NCBI GenBank assembly: GCA_017513125.1
Contig: JAFWDI010000010.1
Location: 1 to 64,000, forward strand
From: Lachnospiraceae bacterium
GTDB taxonomy: Bacteria; Bacillota; Clostridia; Lachnospirales; Lachnospiraceae
DNA length: 64,000 nucleotides
Direction: 5' to 3'
Shown: piece by piece, positions 42,496-51,754 of the stretch
Numbering within the stretch: position 1 is the stretch's first letter
How the letters are laid out: every line of letters starts with the position of its first letter
Position numbers and translations under genes: made by a program
Notes under the pieces: generated by a model
Databases searched by the model: none
What the model was told of the DNA's origin: nothing
The model's input: the letters and a program-made list of their open reading frames with translations, nothing else

Positions 42496-44880
42496 ATGGC
42501 AGATCTTTCACGCTTGAATGAAAAACAGAAAGAGGCGGTCCTTTCCACGGAAGGGCCGCTGCTCATATTGGCGGGAGCCGGCTCCGGAAAGACCGGCACG
42601 GTGATCCACCGGATCGCGCACCTGATCGACGACTGCGGGGTCTCTCCGTTTAGTATTCTGGCGATCACGTTCACGAACAAGGCCGCCGGCGAGATGCGGG
42701 ACCGCGTGGACGCGATGATCGGCACGAACGCGGCGGGCATCTGGGTCTCGACGTTTCACGCGATGTGCGCGCGGATCCTCCGCCGGCACGCGGAGTACCT
42801 CGGCTTTACGCGGAACTTCACGATCTATGACACGGACGACCAGAAGACGCTGATGCGCCAGCTGATCCGCGAGAAAAACCTCGACACGAAGATGTTCCGC
42901 GAACGCGGGGTCCTCGCGGTGATCTCGGCTGCGAAGAATAACCGGAAGACCGCAGACGACTTCTATAAAGAGAGCGTCGGCGATTACCGGAACATGCAGA
43001 TCGCGGAGCTCTTCCGGATGTATCAGGAAGCCCTGCTGAAAAACGACGCGATGGATTTTGACGATCTGCTGAACTACGCGATCGATCTCCTGAGCGGCTT
43101 CCCCGAGGTGCTGAACTATTATCAGGAGCGCTTCCGCTACATCATGGTCGACGAATACCAGGACACGAACACCGCACAGTTCGAGCTCGTGCGCCTGCTC
43201 GCCGGGAAGTACCGGAACCTCTGCGTCGTCGGCGACGACGATCAGTCGATCTATGCGTTCCGCGGGGCGAACATCGAGAACATCCTCGGCTTCGAGAAGG
43301 AGTATCCGGGCGCGAAGGTGATTCGTCTCGAGCAGAATTACCGCTCGACCGGGAACATCCTGGACGTGGCGAACGCTCTGATAAAGAATAACCACGGCCG
43401 CAAGCCGAAATCTCTCTGGACCGAGCGGCAGGGCGGCGCGAAGGTGCACTATGACCGCTACCAGAGCGCGAAGGAGGAGGCGTTCCGCACGGTCCGCGAG
43501 ATCGAGAAGCTCCGGGACCGCGGCGCGGATCTGAACGAGATCGCGGTACTCTACCGCACGAACGCGCAGTCGCGCGTGCTCGAGGAGAGCTTCATCCGCG
43601 AGAACGTGCCGTACCACCTGATCGGAGGCGTGAACTTTTATCAGCGGGCTGAGATCAAGGACATGATCGCCTATCTGAAGACCGTCGAGAGCGCGCGTGA
43701 CGACATTGCCGTGCGCCGGATCATCAATGTCCCGAAGCGCGCCATCGGAAAGACCACGGTCGACCGCATCACTGCCTGGGCGGGCGAGCGGGACCTCGGA
43801 TTCTTCGAGGCCTGCACGCAGGCGGACCGGATCCCGGGGCTCGGCTCCGCGGCGGCGAAAAAAGTCATCGGCTTTACCGGCCTGATCGGGGAACTGCGGA
43901 AGGCGCCGGACGACGGCATTGCCGGGCTGATGCGCCGGATCCTCGACGAGACCGGCTACATCGCGGAACTGAAGGCGACGCAGACGATCGAAGACCAGAC
44001 CCGCATCGAGAACCTCGAGGAGTTCATCTCGAAGGCCGCGGACTACGAAGAAAAGTCCGGCGGGGAGGAGACCTCGCTCGCGGAGTTTCTCGAGGAGATC
44101 TCTCTGGTCGCGGATATCGACAGCCTGGACGACGGGAGCGGGCGCGTGGCGCTCATGACGCTTCACAGTTCGAAGGGACTGGAGTTCGATTACGTGTTCC
44201 TGACTGGCCTCGAGGCGGGGCTGTTCCCTTCGTTCCGCTCGGTCAATGACATTGAGAATAACGGTCTCGAAGAAGAACGCAGGCTCTGCTACGTCGGGAT
44301 CACACGCGCGAAAAAGGAGCTGTTCCTGAGCTCGGCGCGGGAGCGCATGGTAAACGGTGAGACCATGCGGCAGGGGCGGTCGCAGTTTCTGGATGAGATT
44401 CCGGCCGACCTTCTGGACGACCGCACGCCGGAGGAGGATATGCCGCGGCGCGGTTTCGCGTTCGGCGGTTCGATCGACGGCGACGACTCGGGCGGCGATT
44501 TCGGTTACCGCGGGTTCTCCGGCCGCGGCGCGGGTGCCGGGACGGGCTACGGCAGCGACAGTTATCACGGCATGAGCGAGCGCTACCGGAAGGCGCACGG
44601 CGGAGCCGGCGGTCCGGGCTTCGGAAAGCAGTTCCCGTCCTATGACGAGGAGACCGCACGGTTCCGGAAGTCCGTGCTCGGCGGCGGAGGCGCGAAGAGC
44701 GGAGCGAAAAAGACATTGCCCGATTACGGAGTCGGAGACCTGGTGCGGCACGCGAAGTTCGGCGACGGAAAGGTGCTCGTGATCACGGAAGATAAGCGCG
44801 ATTACATGGTCACGGTGGACTTCGAGGACTTCGGAATTAAAAAGATGCTCGCGGGGTTTGCAAAGCTGGAAAAAATCTGA
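42496..44880 (+). CDS. pcrA: UvrD/PcrA-type 3'-5' DNA helicase
   Basis: A 794-residue SF1 helicase for repair and replication. Motifs: ILAGAGSGKTGTVIHRIAHLI (Walker A), TFTNKAAGEM, MVDEYQDTN, VVGDDDQSIYAFRGA, RLEQNYRS, MTLHSSKGLEFDYVFLTGLEAGLFPS and EERRLCYVGITRAKKELFL. The C-terminus has a Gly/Arg-rich linker and a Tudor-like module (GDLVRHAKFGDGKVLVI) that in PcrA contacts RNA polymerase. Full length. Confidence 0.95.
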   Translation: MADLSRLNEKQKEAVLSTEGPLLILAGAGSGKTGTVIHRIAHLIDDCGVSPFSILAITFTNKAAGEMRDRVDAMIGTNAAGIWVSTFHAMCARILRRHAEYLGFTRNFTIYDTDDQKTLMRQLIREKNLDTKMFRERGVLAVISAAKNNRKTADDFYKESVGDYRNMQIAELFRMYQEALLKNDAMDFDDLLNYAIDLLSGFPEVLNYYQERFRYIMVDEYQDTNTAQFELVRLLAGKYRNLCVVGDDDQSIYAFRGANIENILGFEKEYPGAKVIRLEQNYRSTGNILDVANALIKNNHGRKPKSLWTERQGGAKVHYDRYQSAKEEAFRTVREIEKLRDRGADLNEIAVLYRTNAQSRVLEESFIRENVPYHLIGGVNFYQRAEIKDMIAYLKTVESARDDIAVRRIINVPKRAIGKTTVDRITAWAGERDLGFFEACTQADRIPGLGSAAAKKVIGFTGLIGELRKAPDDGIAGLMRRILDETGYIAELKATQTIEDQTRIENLEEFISKAADYEEKSGGEETSLAEFLEEISLVADIDSLDDGSGRVALMTLHSSKGLEFDYVFLTGLEAGLFPSFRSVNDIENNGLEEERRLCYVGITRAKKELFLSSARERMVNGETMRQGRSQFLDEIPADLLDDRTPEEDMPRRGFAFGGSIDGDDSGGDFGYRGFSGRGAGAGTGYGSDSYHGMSERYRKAHGGAGGPGFGKQFPSYDEETARFRKSVLGGGGAKSGAKKTLPDYGVGDLVRHAKFGDGKVLVITEDKRDYMVTVDFEDFGIKKMLAGFAKLEKI

Positions 44881-44954
44881 TAAAATATCACCGATTATAG
44901 ACAGAACTGTACGGTGGAGCCGTTCCGCCGTGTGTATTACCGAAAGGAGCAGTT

Positions 44955-45215
44955 ATGCTGGAGAAGAGAAGAGGAAATGTTGTCGTAGGTATCATGGCCT
45001 TCATCGGTGTCTGCGTCGCCATCGCGGCCATCGTCTTCGTGGTCCTTCAGTTCCTGAAGAAGGACGACGCGGAGTGGGATGATTTTGATGATGATTTCGA
45101 TGATGATTTCTTCGATGACGACGATGATGATGACGACGAGGAAGTGGTCATCGCTCCCGAGGAGCCTGCGGCTGAGGACGCTCAGGAAGAGAAGGCGGAA
45201 GAGCCTGAAGCATAA
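44955..45215 (+). CDS. Small membrane protein with highly acidic tail
   Basis: An 86-residue protein: a basic start (MLEKRRGNVVVG), one transmembrane helix (about residues 10-33), and a tail made almost wholly of Asp and Glu. GAAAGGAGCAGTT precedes the ATG. The Asp run is encoded by GAT/GAC repeats. It resembles small Clostridial membrane proteins of unknown role. Confidence 0.75.
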   Translation: MLEKRRGNVVVGIMAFIGVCVAIAAIVFVVLQFLKKDDAEWDDFDDDFDDDFFDDDDDDDDEEVVIAPEEPAAEDAQEEKAEEPEA

Positions 45216-45282
45216 AAGACCTGAGACGGTTCTGCCGTGCTGCGGGGGGCTATTATGCCCTTTGCAGGTGATGAGTTGTGCG

Positions 45283-45310
45283 GGGACGGGCTGCTGCCCG
45301 TCCCTGTTAT
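45283..45310 (+). terminator. Terminator after the small acidic protein gene
   Basis: GGGACGGGC (45283-45291) pairs perfectly with GCCCGTCCC (45296-45304), loop TGCT, then TGTTATTTTG. Confidence 0.75.
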
Positions 45311-45354
45311 TTTGTCCTGAAGCCGGAGTGTGACGGGTTCCGAAAGAGGCGGCC

Positions 45355-46872
45355 ATGAAAAAGGGTGAAGAGTATGAGGCGATCGTGGAGCGGACGGATT
45401 TTCCGAACAGGGGCGTCTGCTTCATAGACGGAAAAGAGATCATGGTAAAAAACGTCCTTCCCGGGCAGAAGATCCGTCTGCGCATCTCGAAGAAACGCAG
45501 CGGGCGCGTCGAGGGACGGCTTCTGGAAGTGCGGGAGCGCTCGCTGTTCGAGACGGAGGATCCGGGCTGCCCGGCGTTCGGCAGCTGCGGGAGCTGCCTG
45601 TACCGGGGCTTTTCGGAGCAGGCGGAGCTCGCGGTGAAAGAAGGTCAGGTGCGCCGGCTGCTGGCGGCTGCGTGCCCCGGGGACGATCTCTCCTGGTTCG
45701 AGGGGATTCTGGCTTCCCCGCTGCGCGATGAATACCGGAATAAGATGGAGTTCTCCTTCGGCGACGCGTATAAGGGCGGCCCGCTGACGCTGGGGATGCA
45801 CTGCCGCGGGAGCTTCTACGATATCGTGAGCGCGGAGGACTGCCGGATCGTCGATGAGGATATCCGGGTGATCCTGCGCCGCGTGCAGGCGTTCTGCCGC
45901 GAGGGCGGTTGGCCGCAGTACCGCAGGGACCACACGGGCTTCCTGCGGAACCTCCTGGTCCGGAAGGCCGCGTCGACCGGAGAGATCCTGGTCGGGCTCG
46001 TGACCAGCACGCAGGTGCCGGAGGATTGGAGCGGCGAGGCGTTCCTGCGGGCGGTGCTCGGCGCGGAGCCGTCCTTGTCTGAAAATGCAGAGCTTTTCGG
46101 AAAAATAACAGGTGTTATTCATATCTGGAACGACCGCGAGGCCGACGTGATCGAGGATCAGGGCTGCGATCTGCTGTACGGGCGTCCCTGGATCGTCGAG
46201 GAGGTGCTCGGGCTGCGGTTCCGGATCACCCCGTTCTCGTTCTTCCAGACGAACACCCGCGGAGCCGAGGTGCTTTACAGCGTGGTGCGGGATTATGTGC
46301 ACAGCGCGCTCGAATGTGATGGCGCAGCCGGCGGGCCGGAGACCGGGACGCCGGAGGCTGGAAGCGGATGCGCGGGCGCGGCTCACGGAGAGATCTTCGA
46401 CCTCTATTCCGGGACCGGAACCATTGCCCAGATCCTCGCGCCGGAGTTCGATTACGTGACCGCGGTGGAGATCGTGCCCGAGGCGGTCGGGGCCGCGAAG
46501 GAGAACGCGGCGGAAAACGGCATCGAAAACTGCGAGTTCCTCTGCGGCGACGTCCTGAAGGTCGTCGATGAGCTCGGGGGCGCCCCCGGGGTCATCATTC
46601 TGGATCCGCCGCGCGACGGCGTGCACCCGAAGGCGCTGCCGAAGATCCTGGCGTTCGGCGCCCGGCACATCGTGTACGTGTCCTGTAAGCCCACGAGCCT
46701 CGCGCGCGACCTGCCGGTCATGATCGAGGCGGGTTATCGCCCGGTGCGCGGCGCGTGCGTGGATATGTTTCCGGGGACGGGGAATGTCGAGACGGTATGC
46801 TGCTTGTACCACCAAAAGAAAGACTTTATTTCAGTGCCCTACGAACCTAAAGGTGCGGATTATCTAAATTGA
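45355..46872 (+). CDS. rlmD: 23S rRNA (uracil-5-)-methyltransferase, RlmD/TrmA family
   Basis: A 505-residue RNA methyltransferase: N-terminal TRAM domain (YEAIVERTDFPNRGVCFIDGKEIMVKNVLPGQKI), Fe-S cluster cysteines CPAFGSCGSCLY, SAM site FDLYSGTGTIAQILA, LDPPRDGVHPKAL and the catalytic VSCKPTSLARDL. A Gly/Pro-rich insert of about 25 residues (AAGGPETGTPEAGSG) precedes the SAM site. The last about 80 bases (from about 46795) shift abruptly to AT-rich DNA that continues into the next gene, so the C-terminal tail may be part of an imported segment. Confidence 0.9.
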   Translation: MKKGEEYEAIVERTDFPNRGVCFIDGKEIMVKNVLPGQKIRLRISKKRSGRVEGRLLEVRERSLFETEDPGCPAFGSCGSCLYRGFSEQAELAVKEGQVRRLLAAACPGDDLSWFEGILASPLRDEYRNKMEFSFGDAYKGGPLTLGMHCRGSFYDIVSAEDCRIVDEDIRVILRRVQAFCREGGWPQYRRDHTGFLRNLLVRKAASTGEILVGLVTSTQVPEDWSGEAFLRAVLGAEPSLSENAELFGKITGVIHIWNDREADVIEDQGCDLLYGRPWIVEEVLGLRFRITPFSFFQTNTRGAEVLYSVVRDYVHSALECDGAAGGPETGTPEAGSGCAGAAHGEIFDLYSGTGTIAQILAPEFDYVTAVEIVPEAVGAAKENAAENGIENCEFLCGDVLKVVDELGGAPGVIILDPPRDGVHPKALPKILAFGARHIVYVSCKPTSLARDLPVMIEAGYRPVRGACVDMFPGTGNVETVCCLYHQKKDFISVPYEPKGADYLN

Positions 46873-46911
46873 TAAATGAATAATGCAAATCTCAGCTTGC
46901 AGGTGAGACAA

Positions 46912-47418
46912 ATGAAATATAGACTTCCTGAAATCGACGACAAAGATATCCTGAAGGCATATGTACAGGAACACCATAATATCGGAGAAACCAGTATCAG
47001 TGCCAGCTTAGGGTTGACATCCTCTGATTATACTGAGTGGGTAACCAAGATAAAGAATAATGCTTTGTCTGGTGATGAACAATGGGGGAAATCACTGCTG
47101 TATCTTTGCTTTGATGGGGGCAGATTGATAGGCTTGCTGAGTATTCGGTATGAACTGCCAGAACTTCTGTCTGAAAAATACGGCGATATTGGGTATGGAG
47201 TAAGGCCGTCCGAAAGAAACAAAGGTTATGCTACTGCTATGCTCGAATATGCATTGTCAGTGTGCAAAGAAAAAGGAATGGGAAAGGTCATACTTGGCTG
47301 TTATAAAGAGAATCTGGCATCAGCAGCAACCATTCAAAAGAATGGCGGAACGCTTATTACAGAAAATGATAAATATAAAGAAGGAAAAATCAGCCAGTAT
47401 TATCTGATCAGGCTGTAG
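46912..47418 (+). CDS. GNAT N-acetyltransferase (AT-rich gene)
   Basis: A 168-residue GNAT protein. Acetyl-CoA motif GYGVRPSERNKGYATAMLEYAL and the following GMGKVILGCYKENLASAATIQKNGG fit the RimJ/RimL-like group. Codon usage (AAA, ATA, TTA-rich) is quite unlike its GC-rich neighbours, indicating recent transfer. ATG 46912 follows AGGTGAGAC; ATG 46876 would add 12 residues. Substrate unknown. Confidence 0.8.
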   Translation: MKYRLPEIDDKDILKAYVQEHHNIGETSISASLGLTSSDYTEWVTKIKNNALSGDEQWGKSLLYLCFDGGRLIGLLSIRYELPELLSEKYGDIGYGVRPSERNKGYATAMLEYALSVCKEKGMGKVILGCYKENLASAATIQKNGGTLITENDKYKEGKISQYYLIRL

Positions 47419-47440
47419 TCCTGCAAAACCCTGTTATCTT

Positions 47441-47887
47441 ATGGTACGAGAAGCGGTAAAAGAAGATCTGAACGCATTGCTGGAACTCTATTTGTTTCTG
47501 CATGAAGACCGTACTCCGGAGCGTGATGAGCATCTTGAGAAAACGTGGGATCAGATTCTCGAAGATCCGGATCATCATCTGATCGTGAATGAGATCGACG
47601 GGCAGATCGCGGCCTCCTGCGTTTGCGTGATCATCCATAATCTGACCAGAAATGTTCGTCCGTACGCCTTTATTGAAAACGTGGTGACTCATGAGGAGCA
47701 CAGAGGAAAAGGCTATGCCGGAGAGTGCCTGGAATATGCCCGCGGGATCGCCCGGAAAGAAAACTGTTATAAGATGATGCTGCTGACCGGTTCCCGGAAG
47801 CCGGAGACCCTTCGCTTTTATGAAAAAGCCGGTTACAACAGCAGCGATAAGACAGCCTTTATACAGTGGCTGGGAATGGATAAATAG
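47441..47887 (+). CDS. GNAT N-acetyltransferase
   Basis: A 148-residue acetyltransferase with the acetyl-CoA motif VVTHEEHRGKGYAGECLEYA and the later LRFYEKAGY. No good ribosome site is visible, but the ATG matches the family start (MVREAVKEDLNALLELY). Intermediate base composition. Second of four adjacent GNAT genes. Confidence 0.82.
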   Translation: MVREAVKEDLNALLELYLFLHEDRTPERDEHLEKTWDQILEDPDHHLIVNEIDGQIAASCVCVIIHNLTRNVRPYAFIENVVTHEEHRGKGYAGECLEYARGIARKENCYKMMLLTGSRKPETLRFYEKAGYNSSDKTAFIQWLGMDK

Positions 47888-47947
47888 TTCCGAACGAAAA
47901 CTTTCGCTCCGGCGCCCGGTGGGCCGGGAAATGAAGAGGAGTATGTT

Positions 47948-48400
47948 ATGGATTACAGAATAAGGCCTGTCACGATCGATGATTATGACGCAGTCTTCGA
48001 ATTGTGGAACTGTACCGGGCAGAGCCGAAGAGCATTAAATCCGATCGACGACAGCCGCGAAGGGATAAGCAGGTATCTGAATCGGAATCCGAATACATGC
48101 TTCGCCGCTGTGGCCGGGGAGAGGATCGTCGGAGTGATCCTTTCGGGCCATGACGGGCGCCGCGGAATCATTCATCATCTTTGCGTTCATCCGGAATTTC
48201 GCCGCATGGGAGTGGCCGGCCGGCTGGTGGCTTCTGCAGAAGCCGCGTTAAGGGAAGAAGGTATCCAAAAGATCTTCGGACTGGTATTTAAAGATAACGA
48301 TGCGGCCAACCGCTTCTGGGAAAGTCAGGGTTACATGCTGCGTACAAATCTGAACTATCGGAACAAGAGCATGAATGATGAGATACCGACGGGAGAATAA
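47948..48400 (+). CDS. GNAT N-acetyltransferase
   Basis: A 150-residue acetyltransferase: MDYRIRPVTIDDYDAVFELW at the start, LCVHPEFRRMGVAGRLVASAEAAL as the acetyl-CoA loop and ANRFWESQGY near the end. GAAGAGGAG lies before the ATG. Substrate unknown; third of four adjacent GNAT genes. Confidence 0.85.
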   Translation: MDYRIRPVTIDDYDAVFELWNCTGQSRRALNPIDDSREGISRYLNRNPNTCFAAVAGERIVGVILSGHDGRRGIIHHLCVHPEFRRMGVAGRLVASAEAALREEGIQKIFGLVFKDNDAANRFWESQGYMLRTNLNYRNKSMNDEIPTGE

Positions 48401-48493
48401 GCATTAACGATGGATATCCGAAAAACAAAAACCTATTGTGATCGAGATCACACCGATCACATTGAATTGGACCATAGAGACAGGGAGAGATGA

Positions 48494-48940
48494 ATGACAG
48501 AACTGAAACCGATCACCGAAGAGAATTTTATTGACGCATTTGATCTGAAGCTCGCGCCGGGGCAGGAGGAATTCGTTTCCCATCCGGTCCGCAGCCTGGC
48601 ACAGGCGTATGTTTACCGCGAGCAGTGTCAGCCTTTTGGCATTTACGCTGATGAAAAGATGGTCGGATACGTCATGGTGATCTATGATTATGATATCCCG
48701 GAGTACGATATCTGGCACATGATGATCGACGAGTCGGCGCAGGGGCGCGGCTTCGGCGGCGAGGCTCTGGATCGCGTGATCGGGTATATCCGGACGAAGC
48801 CGTTCGGCAGCTCGGACAGAGTCGCCCTGACCTGCCATAAGGACAATGCCGCGGCCAGGAAGCTCTACGAGAGCCGGGGTTTCGCGGCAAACGGCGTGGA
48901 ATACGACGAAGAGATCGAGATGGTGCTGACGGTCGCGTGA
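48494..48940 (+). CDS. GNAT N-acetyltransferase (diamine/spermidine acetyltransferase-like)
   Basis: A 148-residue acetyltransferase with MMIDESAQGRGFGGEALDRVIGYI and NAAARKLYESRGF. The pattern PFGIYADEKMVGYVMV...YDIWHMMIDE is like BltD/spermine-type acetyltransferases. AGGGAGAG precedes the ATG. GC-rich like the surrounding genome. Confidence 0.83.
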   Translation: MTELKPITEENFIDAFDLKLAPGQEEFVSHPVRSLAQAYVYREQCQPFGIYADEKMVGYVMVIYDYDIPEYDIWHMMIDESAQGRGFGGEALDRVIGYIRTKPFGSSDRVALTCHKDNAAARKLYESRGFAANGVEYDEEIEMVLTVA

Positions 48941-48982
48941 CCGCGGCGCCGGCAGGCGATGAGTATAATGAAGGAGACGCCC

Positions 48983-49072
48983 ATGGGGAAGCTTCTATAC
49001 GCCCGGCACTCCGGTTTCCCGGCGGAAAAGATTTTTAGAAAGGCAGTATCATGGAAAGATCGATCGAAGTAA
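48983..49072 (+). CDS. Possible small ORF overlapping the nitroreductase start
   Basis: A 29-codon frame, MGKLLYARHSGFPAEKIFRK and nine more residues, with a good ribosome site (AAGGAG, six bases before ATG) just after a TATAAT. It ends 22 bases inside the next gene. It could be a coupled leader peptide or a gene remnant; no family recognised. Confidence 0.3.
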   Translation: MGKLLYARHSGFPAEKIFRKAVSWKDRSK

Positions 49073-49866
49073 ACAGGGAAAGATGTGTTCACTGCGGACT
49101 GTGCGTCGGGGACTGCGGCGCGAAATGCCTGGCATTCGATGAGGAGAAATTCCCGACCCTTATTACGGGCGGAGGCCGCGGATGCATGGGCTGCCAGCAC
49201 TGTATGGCGATCTGCCCGGCGGGCGCGATCTCGGTCGGCGGCGTCGATCCGGACGGCCTGCCGGCCGCGGTCTGTGCCGATCCGGACGAACTCCTCGGCA
49301 TGATCCGCTCCCGCAGGAGCGTCCGGGCTTATAAGGAGGAGGACGTCTCTGCGGAGAAACTGGAGAAGATCCGGGAGATGCTGCATTATCCGCCGACCGG
49401 CGGGAACCTGGACAACCTGCATTTTACGATCATAGGGACCCGGGAAAAGATGGACGGGCTGCGGCGGGCGACCTACGGCGGGCTTTCCACGGTGACGGAG
49501 GATTCGCCGCTGTTCGGAATGAAAGATTTCCTGGAAGAGAGCTGGTCCGCCGGGCGCGACATCATCTATGCCGGGGCTCCGGCCATGATCATGGCGGCGG
49601 TCAGCGAAACGATGTTTGCACCGAACTGCGACATCGTGGATCCGATCATTGCATTGTCCTATTTCGAACTGTTCGCTTCCAGTCTCGGACTGGGCACTCT
49701 TTGGGACGACTGCGCGTATATGGCCGCGAAGGCGATTCCGGAAGTCTGTGACATGCTTCGGATTCCGGAGGGTTACAGACCCGCTTTCGCCCTGGTCTTC
49801 GGCGAACCCGAGACCCGGTACAGAAGGGCGGCGCAGAAGGACGCACACAGCATTACGATGCTTTAA
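49051..49866 (+). CDS. Ferredoxin-fused nitroreductase
   Basis: A 271-residue protein with two N-terminal 4Fe-4S motifs (CVHCGLCVGDCGAKC; CMGCQHCMAICPAGA) and a C-terminal nitroreductase FMN domain (IRSRRSVRAYKEEDVS, PTGGNLDNLHFTI, GLGTLWDDCAYMAAK). It probably uses ferredoxin-type electrons to reduce a nitro, enone or similar group. Substrate unknown. Confidence 0.9.
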   Translation: MERSIEVNRERCVHCGLCVGDCGAKCLAFDEEKFPTLITGGGRGCMGCQHCMAICPAGAISVGGVDPDGLPAAVCADPDELLGMIRSRRSVRAYKEEDVSAEKLEKIREMLHYPPTGGNLDNLHFTIIGTREKMDGLRRATYGGLSTVTEDSPLFGMKDFLEESWSAGRDIIYAGAPAMIMAAVSETMFAPNCDIVDPIIALSYFELFASSLGLGTLWDDCAYMAAKAIPEVCDMLRIPEGYRPAFALVFGEPETRYRRAAQKDAHSITML

Positions 49867-49945
49867 CGGGAAGCGCCGCGTGCGAACGGAGCAGGCGGCC
49901 GAACCGGACTGAAGAGGTTATCGCCGGAAAGGCAGGCAGAATACT

Positions 49946-51754
49946 ATGAAGATCGCTTTTTGCGGGGCGGCGTCCGGAGTCACCGGCAGCTGCCATATGA
50001 TCTCGACGGACAGGCATAAGATCCTGCTCGACTGCGGACAGTTCCAGGGCGGAGCGGCCATGGAAGCCATGAACCGCGTTCCGTTCCCGTTCGATCCGGA
50101 GGAGATCGAATGCGTGGTCGTTTCGCACGCGCATATCGACCACATCGGAAGGCTTCCGCTTCTGGTGAAGCAGGGATTTCAGGGCCCTATCTACTGCACG
50201 GACGCCACATCGGACCTGATGGACGTCATGCTGAAAGACAGCGCGCACATCCACGAGCAGGAAGCCGAGTGGAAAGCCCGGAAGGCCAGGCGGGCCGGGC
50301 GCGAGCCGGAGGAGCCGCTTTACACGACCGACGACGCACTGGCCGCGCTGGAGCTGCGCAGGCCGGTACGGTACGATACTCTGGTCGAGATCAATGACCA
50401 GATGAAGATCGTCTTCAACGACGCCGGCCATATCCTGGGATCGGCCGTCATTGAACTGTGGACCGAAGAGAGCGGAGAAACGAAGAAGCTGGTGTTCTCC
50501 GGAGACCTCGGCATGAACGGCCGCCCCATCCTGAACGATCCGGTGACCATCCATAAGGCGGACGTCGTCGTGATGGAGACCACCTACGGAAACCGCCTGC
50601 ATGAGCAGAACGCCGCGAGCATCCGGCGGCTGCTGGACATCGTCGTCGAGACGACCGGACGGGGCGGCAATGTCGTCATCCCCAGCTTCGCGGTCGGGCG
50701 TACGCAGGAACTGATCTTCGAACTGAACCGCATCTATGACGGCGACAGCCCCTATAAAGACCTGCTGAGGAACGTTCAGGTCTTCGTAGACAGCCCCATG
50801 GCGGTCCAGGCGACCGAGATCTTTAAGAACAATGCCCAGGACTACGACGAGGAAATGCGCGAGTTCATCCTGCAGGGCGATCATCCGCTGGATTTTAAGA
50901 ACCTGCATTTTACGATGACCAGCGATGAGAGCAAACTGATCAATACCGATCCCAGACCGAAGATCATCATCTCCGCGAGCGGCATGTGCGAGGCGGGCCG
51001 GATCCGCCACCATCTGAAGCATAATCTGTTCGACCCCAGGTCGAGCGTCGTTTTTGTGGGATATCAGGCGGAAGGAACGCTTGGGCGGACCCTGATCGAA
51101 GGCGCCCGGGAAGTGAAGCTGTTCGGCGACACCATCGCGGTCAAGGCGCAGATCCATAATCTGGAGGGCTTCTCCGGACACGCGGACCGGGACGGGCTGT
51201 ATGCCTGGCTCTCGGGGTTTGAGCGGGAGCCGGACGAGATCTTCCTGGTGCATGGAGAGCCTGACGCGAAGCGCGATTTTGCGGCTTATGTAAAGGCCCA
51301 TAAGGGCTGGAACTGCATCGTGGTGAACGGCTTCGGCGAGTATGATCTCTCCGGAGGGACCGGCTTTTCGCCCAGACAGTCCCGCCCCGGGATCGCAGCG
51401 GAGGAACCGGTGCGGAGGACCGCGGAGAGACCCGTGCAGGATGCTGCGGAAAGGCCTGCGGAGCAGAGGCCCTCGGTGGAAGCCGTCGGGAGCGCTTCGG
51501 AGAGAGCGGTCGAAGAATTCGTTTCGGAGAACGAGAGAGGCGATCTGCTGGAGAGACTCCGCGGGACGCGGGAGGTATTGGACAGCGTTCTCCGAAATCT
51601 GGAAACCGCCGCGGGAGACGGAATGTCTGTCGAAAAGCTGGCTGAGATAAAAAACCTGACCGCCTCGCTCGAGATGGATGTGTTAAATCTCGGATCCGCC
51701 GTCACGGAGGAAGACCGGCCGAAACCGGATCCGGAGGAGGGCGGAGAGCGATGA
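49946..51754 (+). CDS. MBL-fold beta-CASP ribonuclease-like protein
   Basis: A 602-residue metallo-beta-lactamase RNA-processing protein. Seen: CGAASGVTGSCHMI, ILLDCGQFQGG, VSHAHIDHIGRLPLL (metal motif), DAGHILGSAVIEL, SGDLGMNGRPIL, beta-CASP METTYGN, IPSFAVGRTQELIFEL, IISASGMCEAGRIRHHL and the C-terminal SGHADRDGLYAWL. About 140 extra residues at the C-terminus are Glu/Arg-rich, probably coiled coil. A role in RNA maturation is inferred from the family. Confidence 0.9.
   Translation: MKIAFCGAASGVTGSCHMISTDRHKILLDCGQFQGGAAMEAMNRVPFPFDPEEIECVVVSHAHIDHIGRLPLLVKQGFQGPIYCTDATSDLMDVMLKDSAHIHEQEAEWKARKARRAGREPEEPLYTTDDALAALELRRPVRYDTLVEINDQMKIVFNDAGHILGSAVIELWTEESGETKKLVFSGDLGMNGRPILNDPVTIHKADVVVMETTYGNRLHEQNAASIRRLLDIVVETTGRGGNVVIPSFAVGRTQELIFELNRIYDGDSPYKDLLRNVQVFVDSPMAVQATEIFKNNAQDYDEEMREFILQGDHPLDFKNLHFTMTSDESKLINTDPRPKIIISASGMCEAGRIRHHLKHNLFDPRSSVVFVGYQAEGTLGRTLIEGAREVKLFGDTIAVKAQIHNLEGFSGHADRDGLYAWLSGFEREPDEIFLVHGEPDAKRDFAAYVKAHKGWNCIVVNGFGEYDLSGGTGFSPRQSRPGIAAEEPVRRTAERPVQDAAERPAEQRPSVEAVGSASERAVEEFVSENERGDLLERLRGTREVLDSVLRNLETAAGDGMSVEKLAEIKNLTASLEMDVLNLGSAVTEEDRPKPDPEEGGER

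Noticed and set aside
46105..46118. Third copy of the ATAACACCTGTTAT palindrome, inside rlmD
   Set aside because: It encodes KITGVIH within a conserved coding stretch, so it is probably chance and not an operator.
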